Positions 9,930 through 20,279 of a DNA stretch of 64,000 nucleotides are shown here, one piece after another. The notes beneath the pieces are model-generated. The model searched no databases and was not told the origin of the DNA. It saw only the letters and a list, made by a program, of their open reading frames with translations. The stretch is from DT-68 sp965263245 (GTDB lineage: Bacteria > Bacillota_I > Bacilli_A > Mycoplasmatales > Metamycoplasmataceae), in NCBI GenBank assembly GCA_965263245.1, contig CBDHHR010001146.1:1-64000 (forward strand), in the 5' to 3' direction. The first letter of the stretch is position 1; every line of letters begins with the position of its first letter. Made by a program: the position numbers and the translations under genes.

Positions 9930-10475
9930 CTATTTAAATATATTCGCAAGCTCATTTTCTAAATTATCTTCTGCATTAATCATATCTTTTATATTTAGTG
10001 TTAATTTAAAATTAACTTCATTATTTGGATTCATTTTAACCAATTGTTTTTTATTATTTTTTAAATTTACAAAATGTTTTCTTTCTTTATGAACATATTT
10101 TATTTTATCTTTATTAATAATTTTATATAGAACTTCATTTTTTGTAATTCCAACAAATATTAAATAGTTATAATTATATCTAGGATTTATTCCGTTAAAT
10201 TGAAAAGTATTATTTTTTCGACCTTTTCTAGCTGTTTTTATTTCAATTTTTTTTCCTGAAGAAATCATGTCATATTCATCACGTATTATTTTTTTTGTAC
10301 TATTAAATGGAATATTTGTATTTTTAAAAATTCTTTTAATAAATTCTTCTCCAATTTGACCTACTGCATTTCCTTCAAACTCTTCTAGTTGTCAAAATAA
10401 ATCATTTTTTTTATTATATTTTTCTAATTCATTATATTTTTCTTCTATTACTTTTAACATTATATTTTTAATCAT
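9930..10475 (-). CDS. Putative type II restriction endonuclease (PD-(D/E)xK type)
   Basis: 181-aa protein encoded directly downstream of a DNA methyltransferase and overlapping it by 8 bases, the classic order of a type II R-M pair. The likely nuclease core is IIRDEYDMISSGKKIEIKT (about residues 63-81). It has an acidic residue, a spacer and then E-I-K, matching the D...ExK pattern, followed by a basic RKGRKNNTFQFNGINP and a strand YLIFVGI. It starts at ATG 10475 behind TTGGAG. I do not recognise the specificity. The function rests on the motif and on the methylase neighbour; a non-restriction role cannot be excluded. Confidence 0.7.
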
Positions 10476-11412
10476 TTTTTAACTCCAATTTAAAACCATT
10501 ATCTTTCATTAATTCATATATATGAGCTTTACCTATGTGTCTACATGAATTAGTAGCTAAACTACTATATTTATTTCAATTTGCATTTTTAAATGTTTTT
10601 GTAATTTTTGCAATTTTTCTTTTATTAAGAGTGTTAATTTTAATAGCAACACCACTTCCGTATTTAACATCTTTAAAATCATAAACAACTTTATTATCCT
10701 TATAAAAAGTTGTTGATAAATAAAAATCAGCCTTTTCATTAAATATTCATCTTTTACCACATTCTCTATTTTTAGCAGTTGAAACAGTAAAAACATCAAT
10801 AAATTTTTTAAAAGGATTTCATCGACCTAGAGAATATCAACTTAAATCTTGTTCTGTGTTTTTTTTATAATTTTTACTTCAAACTTGAAAAACACATTTA
10901 ACATCAACATCTAAACCTCCAGGAATATAAAAAGAATTTTCTTCTAATTGTTTTGAATATATTAAATTAAAATTTTTAACTCTATATTTTATACTTCCTT
11001 TACCTTTACTTTCAAAAAACATAGGTAATATAAAACAAACAAAATCAGCGTTTTGGGAATAATTTATAAATTCTAATGCTTTAACACCTCTATGACCAAA
11101 AGGAGGATTGCCAATAACAATGATGGGAGTTTTTGGTAATTTATATTTTAAGTAATCACTTTTGATAACATCATTTCTTTTTGGATCAATATCAATTCCT
11201 ATTCGTTTATTTTTAGGAAGCAAGTCCAAGAAACAACCTTCTCCAACACTAGGTTCAACTCAAGTATATTTTTCTATTTTTTCATATTGAGATATTATAT
11301 TTTTTGCTTTTAAATACAATTTTTTAGCTATACTTCTTTTAGTAAAATATTGATCTAATAAATTATTTTTATTTTTTGTCATTTTTTTACCGTTAACATA
11401 TTTCAAATCCAT
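10468..11412 (-). CDS. Type II DNA (adenine-type) methyltransferase
   Basis: 314-aa SAM-dependent DNA methylase. The SAM-binding region reads WVEPSVGEGCFLDLLP (about residues 47-62), followed by IGIDIDPKRND (acidic ribose-binding Asp). The catalytic motif IV is VIGNPPFGHRG (about residues 92-102), of the NPPF type seen in N6-adenine enzymes. Next comes FVCFILPMFFESKGKGS. It starts at ATG 11412 behind a very strong AAAGGAGGG, which favours this start over the internal ATG at residue 11. The stop overlaps the nuclease gene by 8 bases. It protects the host from the downstream endonuclease; the recognition site is unknown. Confidence 0.88.
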
Positions 11413-11661
11413 AATTATAACCCTCCTTTAATTAATTTTTTTATTTATTATATTCATAAAAATAATTAATTTTTTATTATTTTATTTTTAATAAAAAAAA
11501 TTAAATTTTGTTTTTTGCACTTTTATTTTTCAAGATTTTATTGATAATAAAAATCTTAATATATAAATTATAACATTCAAAATATAAATTATATATTGTA
11601 GAAAAAAACTATCAATAAAAACTTATTTTTTAATTAATATTAATTTATAATTTTCTTAATT
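11413..11661. promoter_or_regulatory. Divergent intergenic region between methyltransferase and dCMP deaminase
   Basis: 249 bp with very low G/C. On the plus strand a TATAAT (11646-11651) sits 10 bases before the dCMP deaminase ATG, so that mRNA would have little or no leader. A hairpin AAGATTTTAT...ATAAAAATCTT lies at about 11530-11555. No coding capacity seen. Confidence 0.5.
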
Positions 11662-12120
11662 ATGAAAAAATTAACCTGGGAAGAATATTTTTTAGCACTC
11701 GTTCAAATTACTAGTTTAAGGTCAAAAGATCCTAATACTAAAGTTGGAGCTATTATTGTTAATCCAAAAAATAGAATCATTTCAACAGGGTATAATGGAA
11801 TGCCTCTTGGAGATGATACTTTTACTTGAAAAAAAGAACATAAAGATTATTATCAAACTAAGTATGCTTATGCCATTCATGCTGAATTAAATGCGATTTT
11901 AAATTCAACTAGAAGTGTTGAAAATTCTACTTTATATACAACATTATTTCCTTGTTCACAATGTGCTAAAACTATTGCTCAATCAGAAATTAAAAAAGTT
12001 ATTTATAAAGAAGATAAATATAGTCACACCAAAGACATTATTGCTTCTAAAAAAATCTTTGATCAATGTAATGTTGAATATAAACAAGGTGTTGAAATTA
12101 GTGTTGAAGTTAAAAAATAG
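11662..12120 (+). CDS. dCMP deaminase family protein
   Basis: 152-aa zinc-dependent deaminase that converts dCMP to dUMP and so feeds thymidylate synthase. The zinc site is clear: HAELNAIL (H-A-E, general acid Glu) and PCSQCAK (PCxxC). The N-terminal half has SLRSKDPNTKVGAIIV and STGYNGMPLG, typical of ComEB-type dCMP deaminases. It is transcribed away from the R-M pair and sits in the same neighbourhood as thyA, folA and nrdFI, so the window carries most of dTTP synthesis. TGA at 11827-11829 is Trp. Confidence 0.93.
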
Positions 12121-12170
12121 GTAATAATTTTAAAATAAAAATCACATTAATGATTTTCTATTGTAATTTT

Positions 12171-12201
12171 TTTACATTAGATTTTATTTTTTTGTTATAA
12201 T
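12171..12201 (+). promoter_or_regulatory. Promoter of the ATPase/TOPRIM-like pair
   Basis: TTTACA at 12171-12176 and TATAAT at 12196-12201 with a 19-base spacer. It is followed by AAAGGAG just upstream of the ATG at 12240. A good match to a sigma-70 promoter for this two-gene unit. Confidence 0.6.
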
Positions 12202-12239
12202 GAAGATATAAATTTTTAAAATTAAAGGAGATAAATAAA

Positions 12240-13463
12240 ATGTTATTACAAAAAATAATTATTAAAAATTTTGAAGGAATTAGTGAAAAACAAGAAATTG
12301 ATTTTAGCGTTTCAAACAAAACTAAAGAAATATTAAAAGATAATTTGATGTTTAAAAATGAAGATAATTCGTTAATTCCATCAATAATTGGTTTTATGGG
12401 TAAAAATGCTTCTGGAAAAACATCAATAATTGATGCAATAAAAATTACTATTGATTTAATTTTTCGTCCTGAAATATTATTTAATCAATTTTATAGCGAA
12501 AATATAATTAATAAATCAAATATTGAAAATAAAATAATCAATATTAATGATATCAATGATAATGATGATTTAAAAAATATTATTGTTAGAAATAATAAAT
12601 TAATTCATAATTTTTTACAACTTACATTTGAAAATAAAAGAAAATTATTTCCAAGTGAATATGATGAATTTTTAGAAAAAACATTTAATTCTTGTTCTAA
12701 TGATCAAAAAAATCCAATTGAAATAGAAATGTTTTTCAAAAACAAAAAAGATATTTATAAAATTAAATTAAATTTTAGAAAAAATAATTTAAATCGTTCA
12801 GTTTATAAAAATAATCAATCAATTGAAATGGAAATATTTCCTAAGACAGTTTTTTTTGGAGCATTACATTTTAATAATGATTTAAATGAATTTAAATCAA
12901 TTTTAAATTTACAATGAAAATTAATTGAATTAATTGGTCAAAAAACATATAATTTGATTTTAAGAATGATTGATGATAATGTAAAAGAAATAAATTTTAC
13001 AATTGATAATGCTAAAAAAATTAAATTTACCAGTTTGCATATGAATAATAAAACTATAATATCATTCAATCAGCTTTCCACAGGAACAATTAAAATTTTA
13101 AAATTTATTGCAATATTAATAATTGAAAATTCTAGATCAAAAAAAGATTTAACAATTTTTATTGCTGATGAAATTAATAATTATTTACACGCAAAATTAG
13201 TTGATTTTTTATTCAAATTGTTATCAAAAAATTTATCTAATTGTCAACTTATTTTTACAACACATTCACCAAGTGTTATGGAAAATCTTCATCGTCATGC
13301 AGTTTGAGTAATTCAAAATGAAGATCTTCTTAAAATTAGGAAAGTAGGTTCAATTTTAAGAGAAGATAATAGTTTTTATAAAAAATTTATTACCGAAGAA
13401 ATTTCTTCTCATCCATCTAGTTCTGAAATTGATGAAGTTTTATATGAACTTAGCAAAAAATAA
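12240..13463 (+). CDS. AAA-15/OLD-like ATPase of a two-gene defence module
   Basis: 407-aa ABC/SMC-type ATPase. Walker A is GKNASGKT at residues 54-61 (context IIGFMGKNASGKTSIID). The signature-like LSTGTIKIL is at about 279-287, Walker B IFIADEIN at about 306-313 and the H-loop FTTHSPSVME at about 331-340. This is the arrangement of AAA_15/AAA_21 (OLD-like) ATPases that pair with a small nuclease-like partner in abortive-infection systems such as AbiL and PARIS. The next gene overlaps its 3' end in another frame. It has its own promoter. The defence role is inferred from family and context, not demonstrated. Confidence 0.82.
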
Positions 13464-14100
13464 CAAAGTTATTGTATTTGCAATTTTAGAAGCAAAAAAA
13501 GCTTATACAGAAATAAATTTTTTTGAACAATTTATTAATTCTATAAAAGATAAATATAAAAAAATTTCTTTTATTTATCCTTTTGGTATTGATGGAAATA
13601 TTAAAAATTTTGAAAAATTTGTTAATAATTTTTTTGGTAAATTAGAATATAAAATTTCACCAAAAAATGTTAAAGAAAAAATTAATATTTTTGATAATAA
13701 TATTTTTGATACTATTTATATTTTTTGTATTTGAGATACAACAAAACGAAAAAATAATTTTAATAAAAATTACAATTTATTAAAAAATTCTAAAAAAAAT
13801 TCTAAAAATATTGAATATGAATGTTTAATTTTTAAAAAAGGTATAGAACAAGGATTAATTGGTAAATTTTTTCAAAAAGAACTATTATCAATAAAGCAAC
13901 TTTGTCAAAAAATGCATTATGAATCAAAAGACAAATTTAAATTAAAAAGTAATAGAAATTTATTTTATCGTGTTATGGAAAAAGCTAATATTGACACTAA
14001 TAATAATCTTTTAATTAACATGAAAAAAAGATTGTCTAGTAATGGTGAAACTAATTTTGTAAAAATATTAAATTTAATTGAAGAATCAAATAAAAATTAA
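13432..14100 (+). CDS. RloB/TOPRIM-like partner of the AAA ATPase
   Basis: 222-aa protein overlapping the end of the ATPase gene by 32 bases, so the two are cotranslated. It opens with a strand VIVFAILEAKKAYTEINFF, resembling the E-G-x-x-T-E-x-x-F/Y beginning of RloB-type and TOPRIM partners. DTIYIFCIWDTTKRK follows as a second strand with acidic residue, then a C-terminal helical region with KGIEQGLIGKFF. The start could be ATG 13432 or the in-frame ATG 13444. Similarity is at pattern level only; the Glu/Asp catalytic set is not complete by eye. In AbiL and PARIS the partner is the toxic effector released or controlled by the ATPase, which is the proposed role here. Confidence 0.6.
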
Positions 14101-14135
14101 TTTTTTTTACTTTAACAAAAATAAATGTTGTATTT

Positions 14136-17069
14136 TTAAAATTCTTCTTTTTTATCTTTTTTTAAATTCATTAAAAAATGTTTTTCAATAAATTTTTTTA
14201 ATTCATTTTGGTTCATTTTTGAAAAGAAAAATTCATTTAAAACTTTAATTGAATTTTCATGTTTTTTCTTTGATGAATTTATATATTGATTTCCTTCTTT
14301 ATAATTATTTTCTAATATTTGTTTTAGTACATATATTGAGTTTACACGTATAGAAGCTTTTAAATTTTCACCCATAATAATTTCAGTATTAAATTTATTA
14401 GTAGATTCAAATAATTTAATTTGCTTAATTGTTTTTTTGTATGAACTATTTTTTGAAAAAGACATTGGAAAAATAAAAATATTTTTGTTAATTCTATTTG
14501 AAATTTCTAAATGTTCTTTTAAATTTAAATAAATTTTTCTAATAAATGAAAAAATAGAATTTTCAATTTTTCATTTGTTGTTAGAAATTAAATTAATTTC
14601 CTTAGTTTTTATAATCATATCAACATTATTTTGTCTAATAAACTTATCATAATGTAGTAAATTAAGTAAAAATTCTTCAATAACATATTTTGATATTGAA
14701 AGTTTTTTAGCAACACTTTGAATATTTTTTTGTTTTATCTGTTTTTCATTGTTTCTATTTTTTAACAATTCATCTAATATTTTTTGAGCAAAATTATAGG
14801 CTTCTTCAATTTTTATTAATAAATTCTTACTTTCGTTGATTTTAATTATTTGTCTAGGGTAATAATTATTTTTTAATTTTTTAAAATTTAAATATTCTTT
14901 TTCTTTTAATTTATTTTTCGTTTTTAGATGTTCTAATATTTTTTTATCAGAATAAAAAATAAATTTAAACTTTGGAAATGAAATTTCATCAAAATATTTT
15001 TTTCATATTCCTTCTAGATCTATTTTATAAATACTATTAAAAAATTTATATTTTTTTAAGTAATTATTATATTCATCTTTTTTATTATTTTTTCTATAAA
15101 CAAATGCTTTTGTAAAAATACCAGAAGGTCTAATTATCAAAGGAGGAAAACCAGATTTATTTGATAAATCTCTTTGTAGCATTATAAAACAAGTTTTTAA
15201 TCTTGTTTCAATATCAGAATTATTTTTTGTTGAAATAAAAGTATTTGTTGATAAAGATTCAAAAGACATTATTAAATTTCGTTTATTTTCTTTTTCATAT
15301 TTATAAATAATTGCTTTGATTATGTATATTAATTCAAAAATTTTTATTGATGACATTCCATATAATGTTTTTATAAAAGTAAATTCATCTGTTGAAGGTG
15401 ATTTATTGCTTTTTACTGGAAAACTAATTCCAAAACCATTAATTTTTGTTTTTCTTGCTGCTCTTCCCACTTCTTGTAAATAATCACTAAGTGTTCCAGT
15501 TAAAGCATAATGAATTACATATTTTATGTCTATTATATCAATGCCCATACCAAATGCTTTTGTTGCAAGCATAATTTTTATTGTTCCATTTTTATATTTT
15601 TCAAAAGATTCTTTTTTATCATATTTTTCCATATCTCCTTCATACATCAAAGTTTTAATATTATTTTTTTTTAAAAATTGATAACAATATTTTAATTGAG
15701 TTTTATAAGGAAAATATATTAAAATTTTTTCATTAATATTATCTTTAATAAAATTAAAAATTTTTTTAAATTTATAATCTTGATATTCTATTTTTTGCAT
15801 TTGTTTTTTTATATCTGAAAATATCTGAAAATTTATATCTTTTCTATAAGCGGGAGCAATTATTTCTATTGTATCATTCATTAATAAATTAGTTTTTGTT
15901 TCATTATTCATTGCATCATTGTTAGTTATATGATATGAAGCAGTCGCAGTAAAAGTTGCAATTAAAAATTTATTTTTTTCTCTTTCTCTTTTTATTCAAC
16001 TATCTAAATATCAATAATCAGGTCTAAAACCTTTTCCTCAAGTTGTTACGATGTGAGCTTCATCAATTATTAAAGCACCCATTTTTCTACTTGCAAATAA
16101 TTTTTCATAATTATTTGCAAGTAAAGTTTCAGGTGAAACATAAATAATTGAAATTTTATTTTTTTCTATTTTTTCAATTACATTTATTTTGTCAATATAA
16201 GATAAATCAGAATGAATTGCACCAACTTTAGAATATATTTTTTTCATTTCATTTACTTGGTCATTCATTAATGCTATTAACGGAGATACAACAATTGTAA
16301 TTCTTTTATAATTTTCAGATAATAAATATGCTAAGCTTTGAAACATTAAAGATTTACCAGCACCAGTTGGAGCAGTTATAAAATGATTTTTATAATTTTT
16401 GTTTTCAATTGCATTAATAGCATTTTTATACAATGATTGTATAATGTTTTCTTGTGAAACTTTTATTGTTTTGTTATTAATATCAGGAGATTTATAAATT
16501 TCATATTTTTTTCATACAAAATTATCTTTAAATTTTAACTTAGCAAATTTACTAACATCATAATCATAATAATCTAATTTATTAAAAATTGTTTGTTCTT
16601 TTTTTGTTGCAATGTTAAAAATTTTAGATCATTTTTTTAAATATTTTAAAGGGTTATTGGAGATGTTTGAATAATATATTTCTTTTTGCATTCTATACTC
16701 TAAAATTTTTTCTATTAATGAATTAATATTATCTATATTTTTAATAAAGAAAATTTCATTTTTAAATTTTACATCTTTATAAACATATCATTTTGTTTTA
16801 TAAATATCAATATTATCAAAAAATTTTAAATCATATTTCTCTTTCTTTTTTTCAAAGATAAAATTCAAATAACCAAATTTATTTTTAAAAATAAATTCAA
16901 TATTTTTTAAATTAAAAAAATTTTTATTTTTTATTATAGAATCATATTCATAATTTGATAAAACAATTTTCTTTTTTTTATTAATTTTTTTATTAGTTTT
17001 ATTTAATCAATCAAGATCAATGTTTATTATTTTTTCTTTTTTTTCTAAATCTACTAAAATTTTTTTCAT
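14136..17069 (-). CDS. RecQ-like DEAH helicase with large N- and C-terminal extensions
   Basis: 977-aa superfamily 2 helicase in a single frame with many TGA Trp codons. Motif I is APTGAGKS (residues 233-240), Ia IVVSPLIALMNDQV, II DEAH (336-339), IV region ILIYFPYKTQLKYC, V ATKAFGMGID (about 502-511) and VI QEVGRAARK (532-540), closest to RecQ (usually QExGRAGR). The first about 210 residues and the last about 390 residues match no RecQ accessory domain I recognise; a zinc-binding Cys set is not seen. It is convergent with the ATPase/TOPRIM-like pair, 35 bp apart. A TATAAT ends only six bases before the ATG, suggesting a leaderless mRNA. In this neighbourhood a phage-defence role is plausible. 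Confidence 0.85.
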
Positions 17070-17075
17070 AAAATA

Positions 17076-17081
17076 ATTATA
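17076..17081 (-). promoter_or_regulatory. -10 box immediately before the helicase ATG
   Basis: TATAAT on the minus strand with only six bases to the ATG at 17069. There is no room for a Shine-Dalgarno, so a leaderless transcript is expected if this box is used. Confidence 0.5.
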
Positions 17082-17159
17082 ACAAGACTTTTTTAAAGTA
17101 ATTTTTACCTTATAATGATTTATTAATAAATAATGTGTTTTAAAATATTTTAAAACATA

Positions 17160-18212
17160 CTAATTTATTAAAAGCTTAATTAAAGTATTTTTTAACCTTT
17201 TTAATTTTTTGGTAATTTTAAATGTAAAAATTTCTAGATTAAATATTTCTTTTAAAAGAAAATCTTCTAAAAAATTTAAATGAAGAATTTCTTTTTTAGA
17301 TTTTGGAGAATGTTTTATAGTTGTTCCAGTTTCATTTATTTTAATGATTTTTTGATTTATTTTATTTTTTAAAGAATAATAAATTTGATAATTTTTTCAT
17401 TTTTTAGAAGTTACTTTAAATAAATATCCGTTAAAACCTTCTAAAGCATTATTTACTAAACCGGTGTTTCCATCTAGTGAAATAGTAATATCACCTATTT
17501 TTATGTTTGATTCATTTAGTACATATCTATTAATTTTATTGTTAGCGGCTGAAACATTTAAAAACGGAGTAGTTCCGACTTGATTTTTAATTGGTAATAA
17601 TCCTTTTTCAAAATTGTAATTATTTTTTTCACTAGCAATAATAGAAGTATTTTTAGTAATAAAATTAATGATTTTATTTAACTTTTTTATTTTTAATTCT
17701 AATTTTTCAATAGGTTCAATAATGTCTATTATTTGTTTTTGAACTTTTAAGTTTGGAATATTAATTTTTATTTTATTTAAACTATTTTGACTAATATTGT
17801 ATCTAGTATAACCGGTTGCATATTTTTTAACAATATTTCTAAATACTAAACTCCTAAAAAAATATCCAGCATATTTAGGATTTAATATTGAATGTTTAAA
17901 TCTAAATCTTTTAGAAAAACCATTAAAAATAGCATTTTCGTTTGATAAGTAAACAGAACTAAATGCTATTTAAAATTTATTGTTTCAGAAGAAGCAGTAA
18001 AAAAAACATCACCATATTTTACTTCATATTTTAAAATATCTTTATTATTTGCATCATATTTTCTTAAAACTACATTTTTTTCTATTGATAAATTATTTAA
18101 AATATCCATATAATTTACAAAATTAATTCCTTTAATCATAAATCTATTTTTTTGAAGATTAGAAATACCACCTTTAAAATTGACCTATATCTCCAAGTTT
18201 ATAAACTGCCAT
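17160..18212 (-). pseudogene. hsdS: HsdS specificity subunit, copy 3, frameshifted
   Basis: Begins MAVYKLGDIGQF and then runs into a stop; one T too many in CAATTTTAAAGG (near 18175) shifts the frame. After that GGISNLQKNRFMIKGINF reads on to a second break near 17970 (INFK then stop, needing one extra base). From there an uninterrupted frame runs to the stop at 17160. It carries the conserved centre NLKVQKQIIDIIEPIEKLE and a second TRD with ISLDGNTGLVNNALEGFNG. Two independent frameshifts make it inactive as a full-length protein. It forms a head-to-head pair with copy 4, mirroring the intact pair at 3688-6803, but no hsdR or hsdM is next to it. Confidence 0.85.
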
Positions 18213-18674
18213 TAAAAAACTTTCTAATTAAAAAAATAATGTATTTTAAACTACATTATTTATAATTGATAATTATAAAGAAGAATAATGTAAAATCTAT
18301 TTTAGACTTGCTTATTTAAAAGATTATTAGTTTTTGAATTAACATCTTTTAAAACATATAATTTTAAAGAAAAGATCTATTGAATTAGAAGTATATTTTT
18401 TCACAAAAATCTTTATTTCAAAACTTAAAAAAAGTTTGATTTTAAAATAAAACTTTTTTTAGTAGTTTTGTAATAAAGAATTATTGTGAAAAAATATTCT
18501 TCTAATTCAATTAGATCTTTTCCCCTTTAACATCTATTGTTTTATTTTGTTAATAAAACACTTAATTCTTTTTAAAAGTTAATATAATTTTGCATTTTTC
18601 TTCTTTATAATTCAAAAAATATACAATAGTGTAGTTTAAAATACACATTTAATTTTAATTAGAAATGTTTTTTA
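18213..18674. repeat. Long imperfect palindrome with recombinase-start relics between hsdS copies 3 and 4
   Basis: The whole 462-bp gap is an imperfect inverted repeat centred near 18446. Inner arms (about 18373-18440 and 18455-18526) match across most of their length, including TTGAATTAGAAG and TTTTTTCACAA blocks. Outer arms carry the promoter and start regions of both hsdS genes. On the minus strand near 18580 a leader and MQNYINF start equal to the recombinase start at 4894 is visible. This suggests the place once held a recombinase gene that has been lost. Confidence 0.75.
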
Positions 18675-19726
18675 ATGGCAGTTTATAAACTTGGAGATAT
18701 ATCAATTATTAAAAATGGCACAACACCTTCAACCAAAGATAAAAATTTATGATTAAAAGAAATCCCTTTTTTTGGTCCTTCAGATTTTAAAAAATATGGA
18801 AACCAAAAGATATATAACAAAAAATAAAAACAAGTTAAAAAGATCAGGTACAACTCTAATTTCTTCAACTGCAACTATCTGGAAACGTTGGTCTTTTAAA
18901 AGTTGAATCATGATTTAATCAACAAATAACTTCTATTGAACCAAATAATAATTTTCTTTTAGATAAATATTTATATTATTATTTTCTTAAAAATTTAAAA
19001 AAAATTAAAAATATAAAAGGTAGTGGTTCCATTTTTACAATTTTAAAAATAGGAACTTTAAAAAATTGAAAAATAAATTTACCTTCTTTAAAAACACAAA
19101 AACAAATAATAGACATTATTGAACCTCTTGAAAAACTTATTAATAAACTTAAATTAATAAAAAATAAAATAAAAATTTTACTAATAAATCAGTACTTACA
19201 AAAAGAAAATAAATATGTAAATTTAAGTAAAATTATTTTTAAAAAAACTCAAAAAAGATCTAAACAAAATTTTTATTTTCAAACTAATGCTGTTTTAGAA
19301 TTAAACATAGATTTTTCAAAAATCATTAATTTAAATAAAGCTAATAAAGTTCCTTCTAGAGCAAATTTAGTTCCGCAAGATAATTCTATTTTATTTTCAA
19401 AACTACTAGGAGAAAATAAAATATTACCATGATTTAATGAGCTACAAAATCAATGTGTTTTTTCAACTGGTTTTTATAATGTTCAATCAAAAAATTTAGA
19501 CCATGTTTTATCTTTTTTACTTACTAAAGATTTTAAAGAACAAAAAATAATTTTTGCTAACGGAACAACAATGGTTGGTATAAATGATAACTCAATAAAA
19601 AATATAAAAATTAAAAAACCTAATGAAAATAGCAATGTATTTTCAAAGTTTATTTTTAAATTAATTTTTTTAGAAAATAAAATAAACTTAATAAAAAATA
19701 AAGTGTTAAATTTATTAATTAAATAG
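18675..19726 (+). pseudogene. hsdS: HsdS specificity subunit, copy 4, frameshifted
   Basis: Starts MAVYKLGDISIIKNGTTPST and FFGPSDFKKYGNQ, then loses frame at about 18805-18815. The next frame gives NKNKLKRSGTTLISSTATI and is broken again near 18876 by one extra base. From GNVGLLKVESW the frame is open to the TAG at 19724-19726, with the conserved LPSLKTQKQIIDIIEPLEKL and a complete second TRD (ELNIDFSKIINLNKANKVPSR, FANGTTMVGI). Total length is not a multiple of three. Together with copy 3 it is a silent pair that could still donate TRD sequences to the intact pair by recombination at the shared centre. Confidence 0.85.
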
Positions 19727-19975
19727 AAAATATCCCGATGTTTTGATATTGAAATCAAAATAAAAATGATTTAAGATTTTATTGACGTATAACCAATATA
19801 GGATTTACTATATTAAAAGTAATCAAATAATTTTTTTGTTTATTAAATAGTTTAATACAAAAATTTAAACTTTTTATTTTTGATAAAAATAGAGATTTAT
19901 ATATTGGTATTGCTGTTAATAGAAAAAAAATTAATGATTTTTTTATTTTTATAGAATCAATTTTAAATACTATTA
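19727..19975. other. Gene-free AT-rich gap
   Basis: No gene with a start and SD. A plus-strand frame reads FDKNRDLYIGIAVNRKK (about 19875-19935), which may be a relic of a coding sequence, but I do not recognise it. The rest shows nothing. Confidence 0.4.
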
Positions 19976-20179
19976 TTATTTATAACTTGATTTGCTTTTA
20001 TTAGGTTTTTTACTAAAAGAATTTTTCATTTGAATATTACGAATAGTATTTGCCATTTCCATATTTCCTGATGCTCTTAAACGCTTTATTAATTGAGTAA
20101 CAGCTAAATTATATTCTTCTTTTGTACCGTAACCTTTTTCTATAAAATCATATAGATACTCTTTTTTAAAATCTTTCAC
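19976..20179 (-). CDS. Small helical protein next to GHKL ATPase
   Basis: 67 aa, with a strong AAAGGGAG about 10 bases before the ATG. It is predicted to be a short helical bundle. The core EEYNLAVTQLIKRLRASGN and MEMANTIRNIQ has the same spacing of A, L, G, A, I as the 69-aa protein on the other side of the ATPase gene (22480-22689), so the two may be distant paralogues. It ends with a basic tail KKPNKSKSS. It is encoded about 100 bp downstream of the GHKL ATPase on the same strand. No known family recognised with certainty. Confidence 0.65.
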   Translation of the reverse strand: MKDFKKEYLYDFIEKGYGTKEEYNLAVTQLIKRLRASGNMEMANTIRNIQMKNSFSKKPNKSKSSYK

Positions 20180-20279
20180 TCCCTTTTTAATTAATAAATT
20201 AATTATATTTTATTCTTTATATTAAACTTGTAAAATAAGTATTTTAAATTCATTTAAAAAATATAAATTTTTTTAATTA

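Noticed and set aside
18683..18874. Minus-strand ORF at the start of hsdS copy 4
   Set aside because: Shadow of the MAVYKLG... coding sequence, which has clear HsdS homology on the plus strand.
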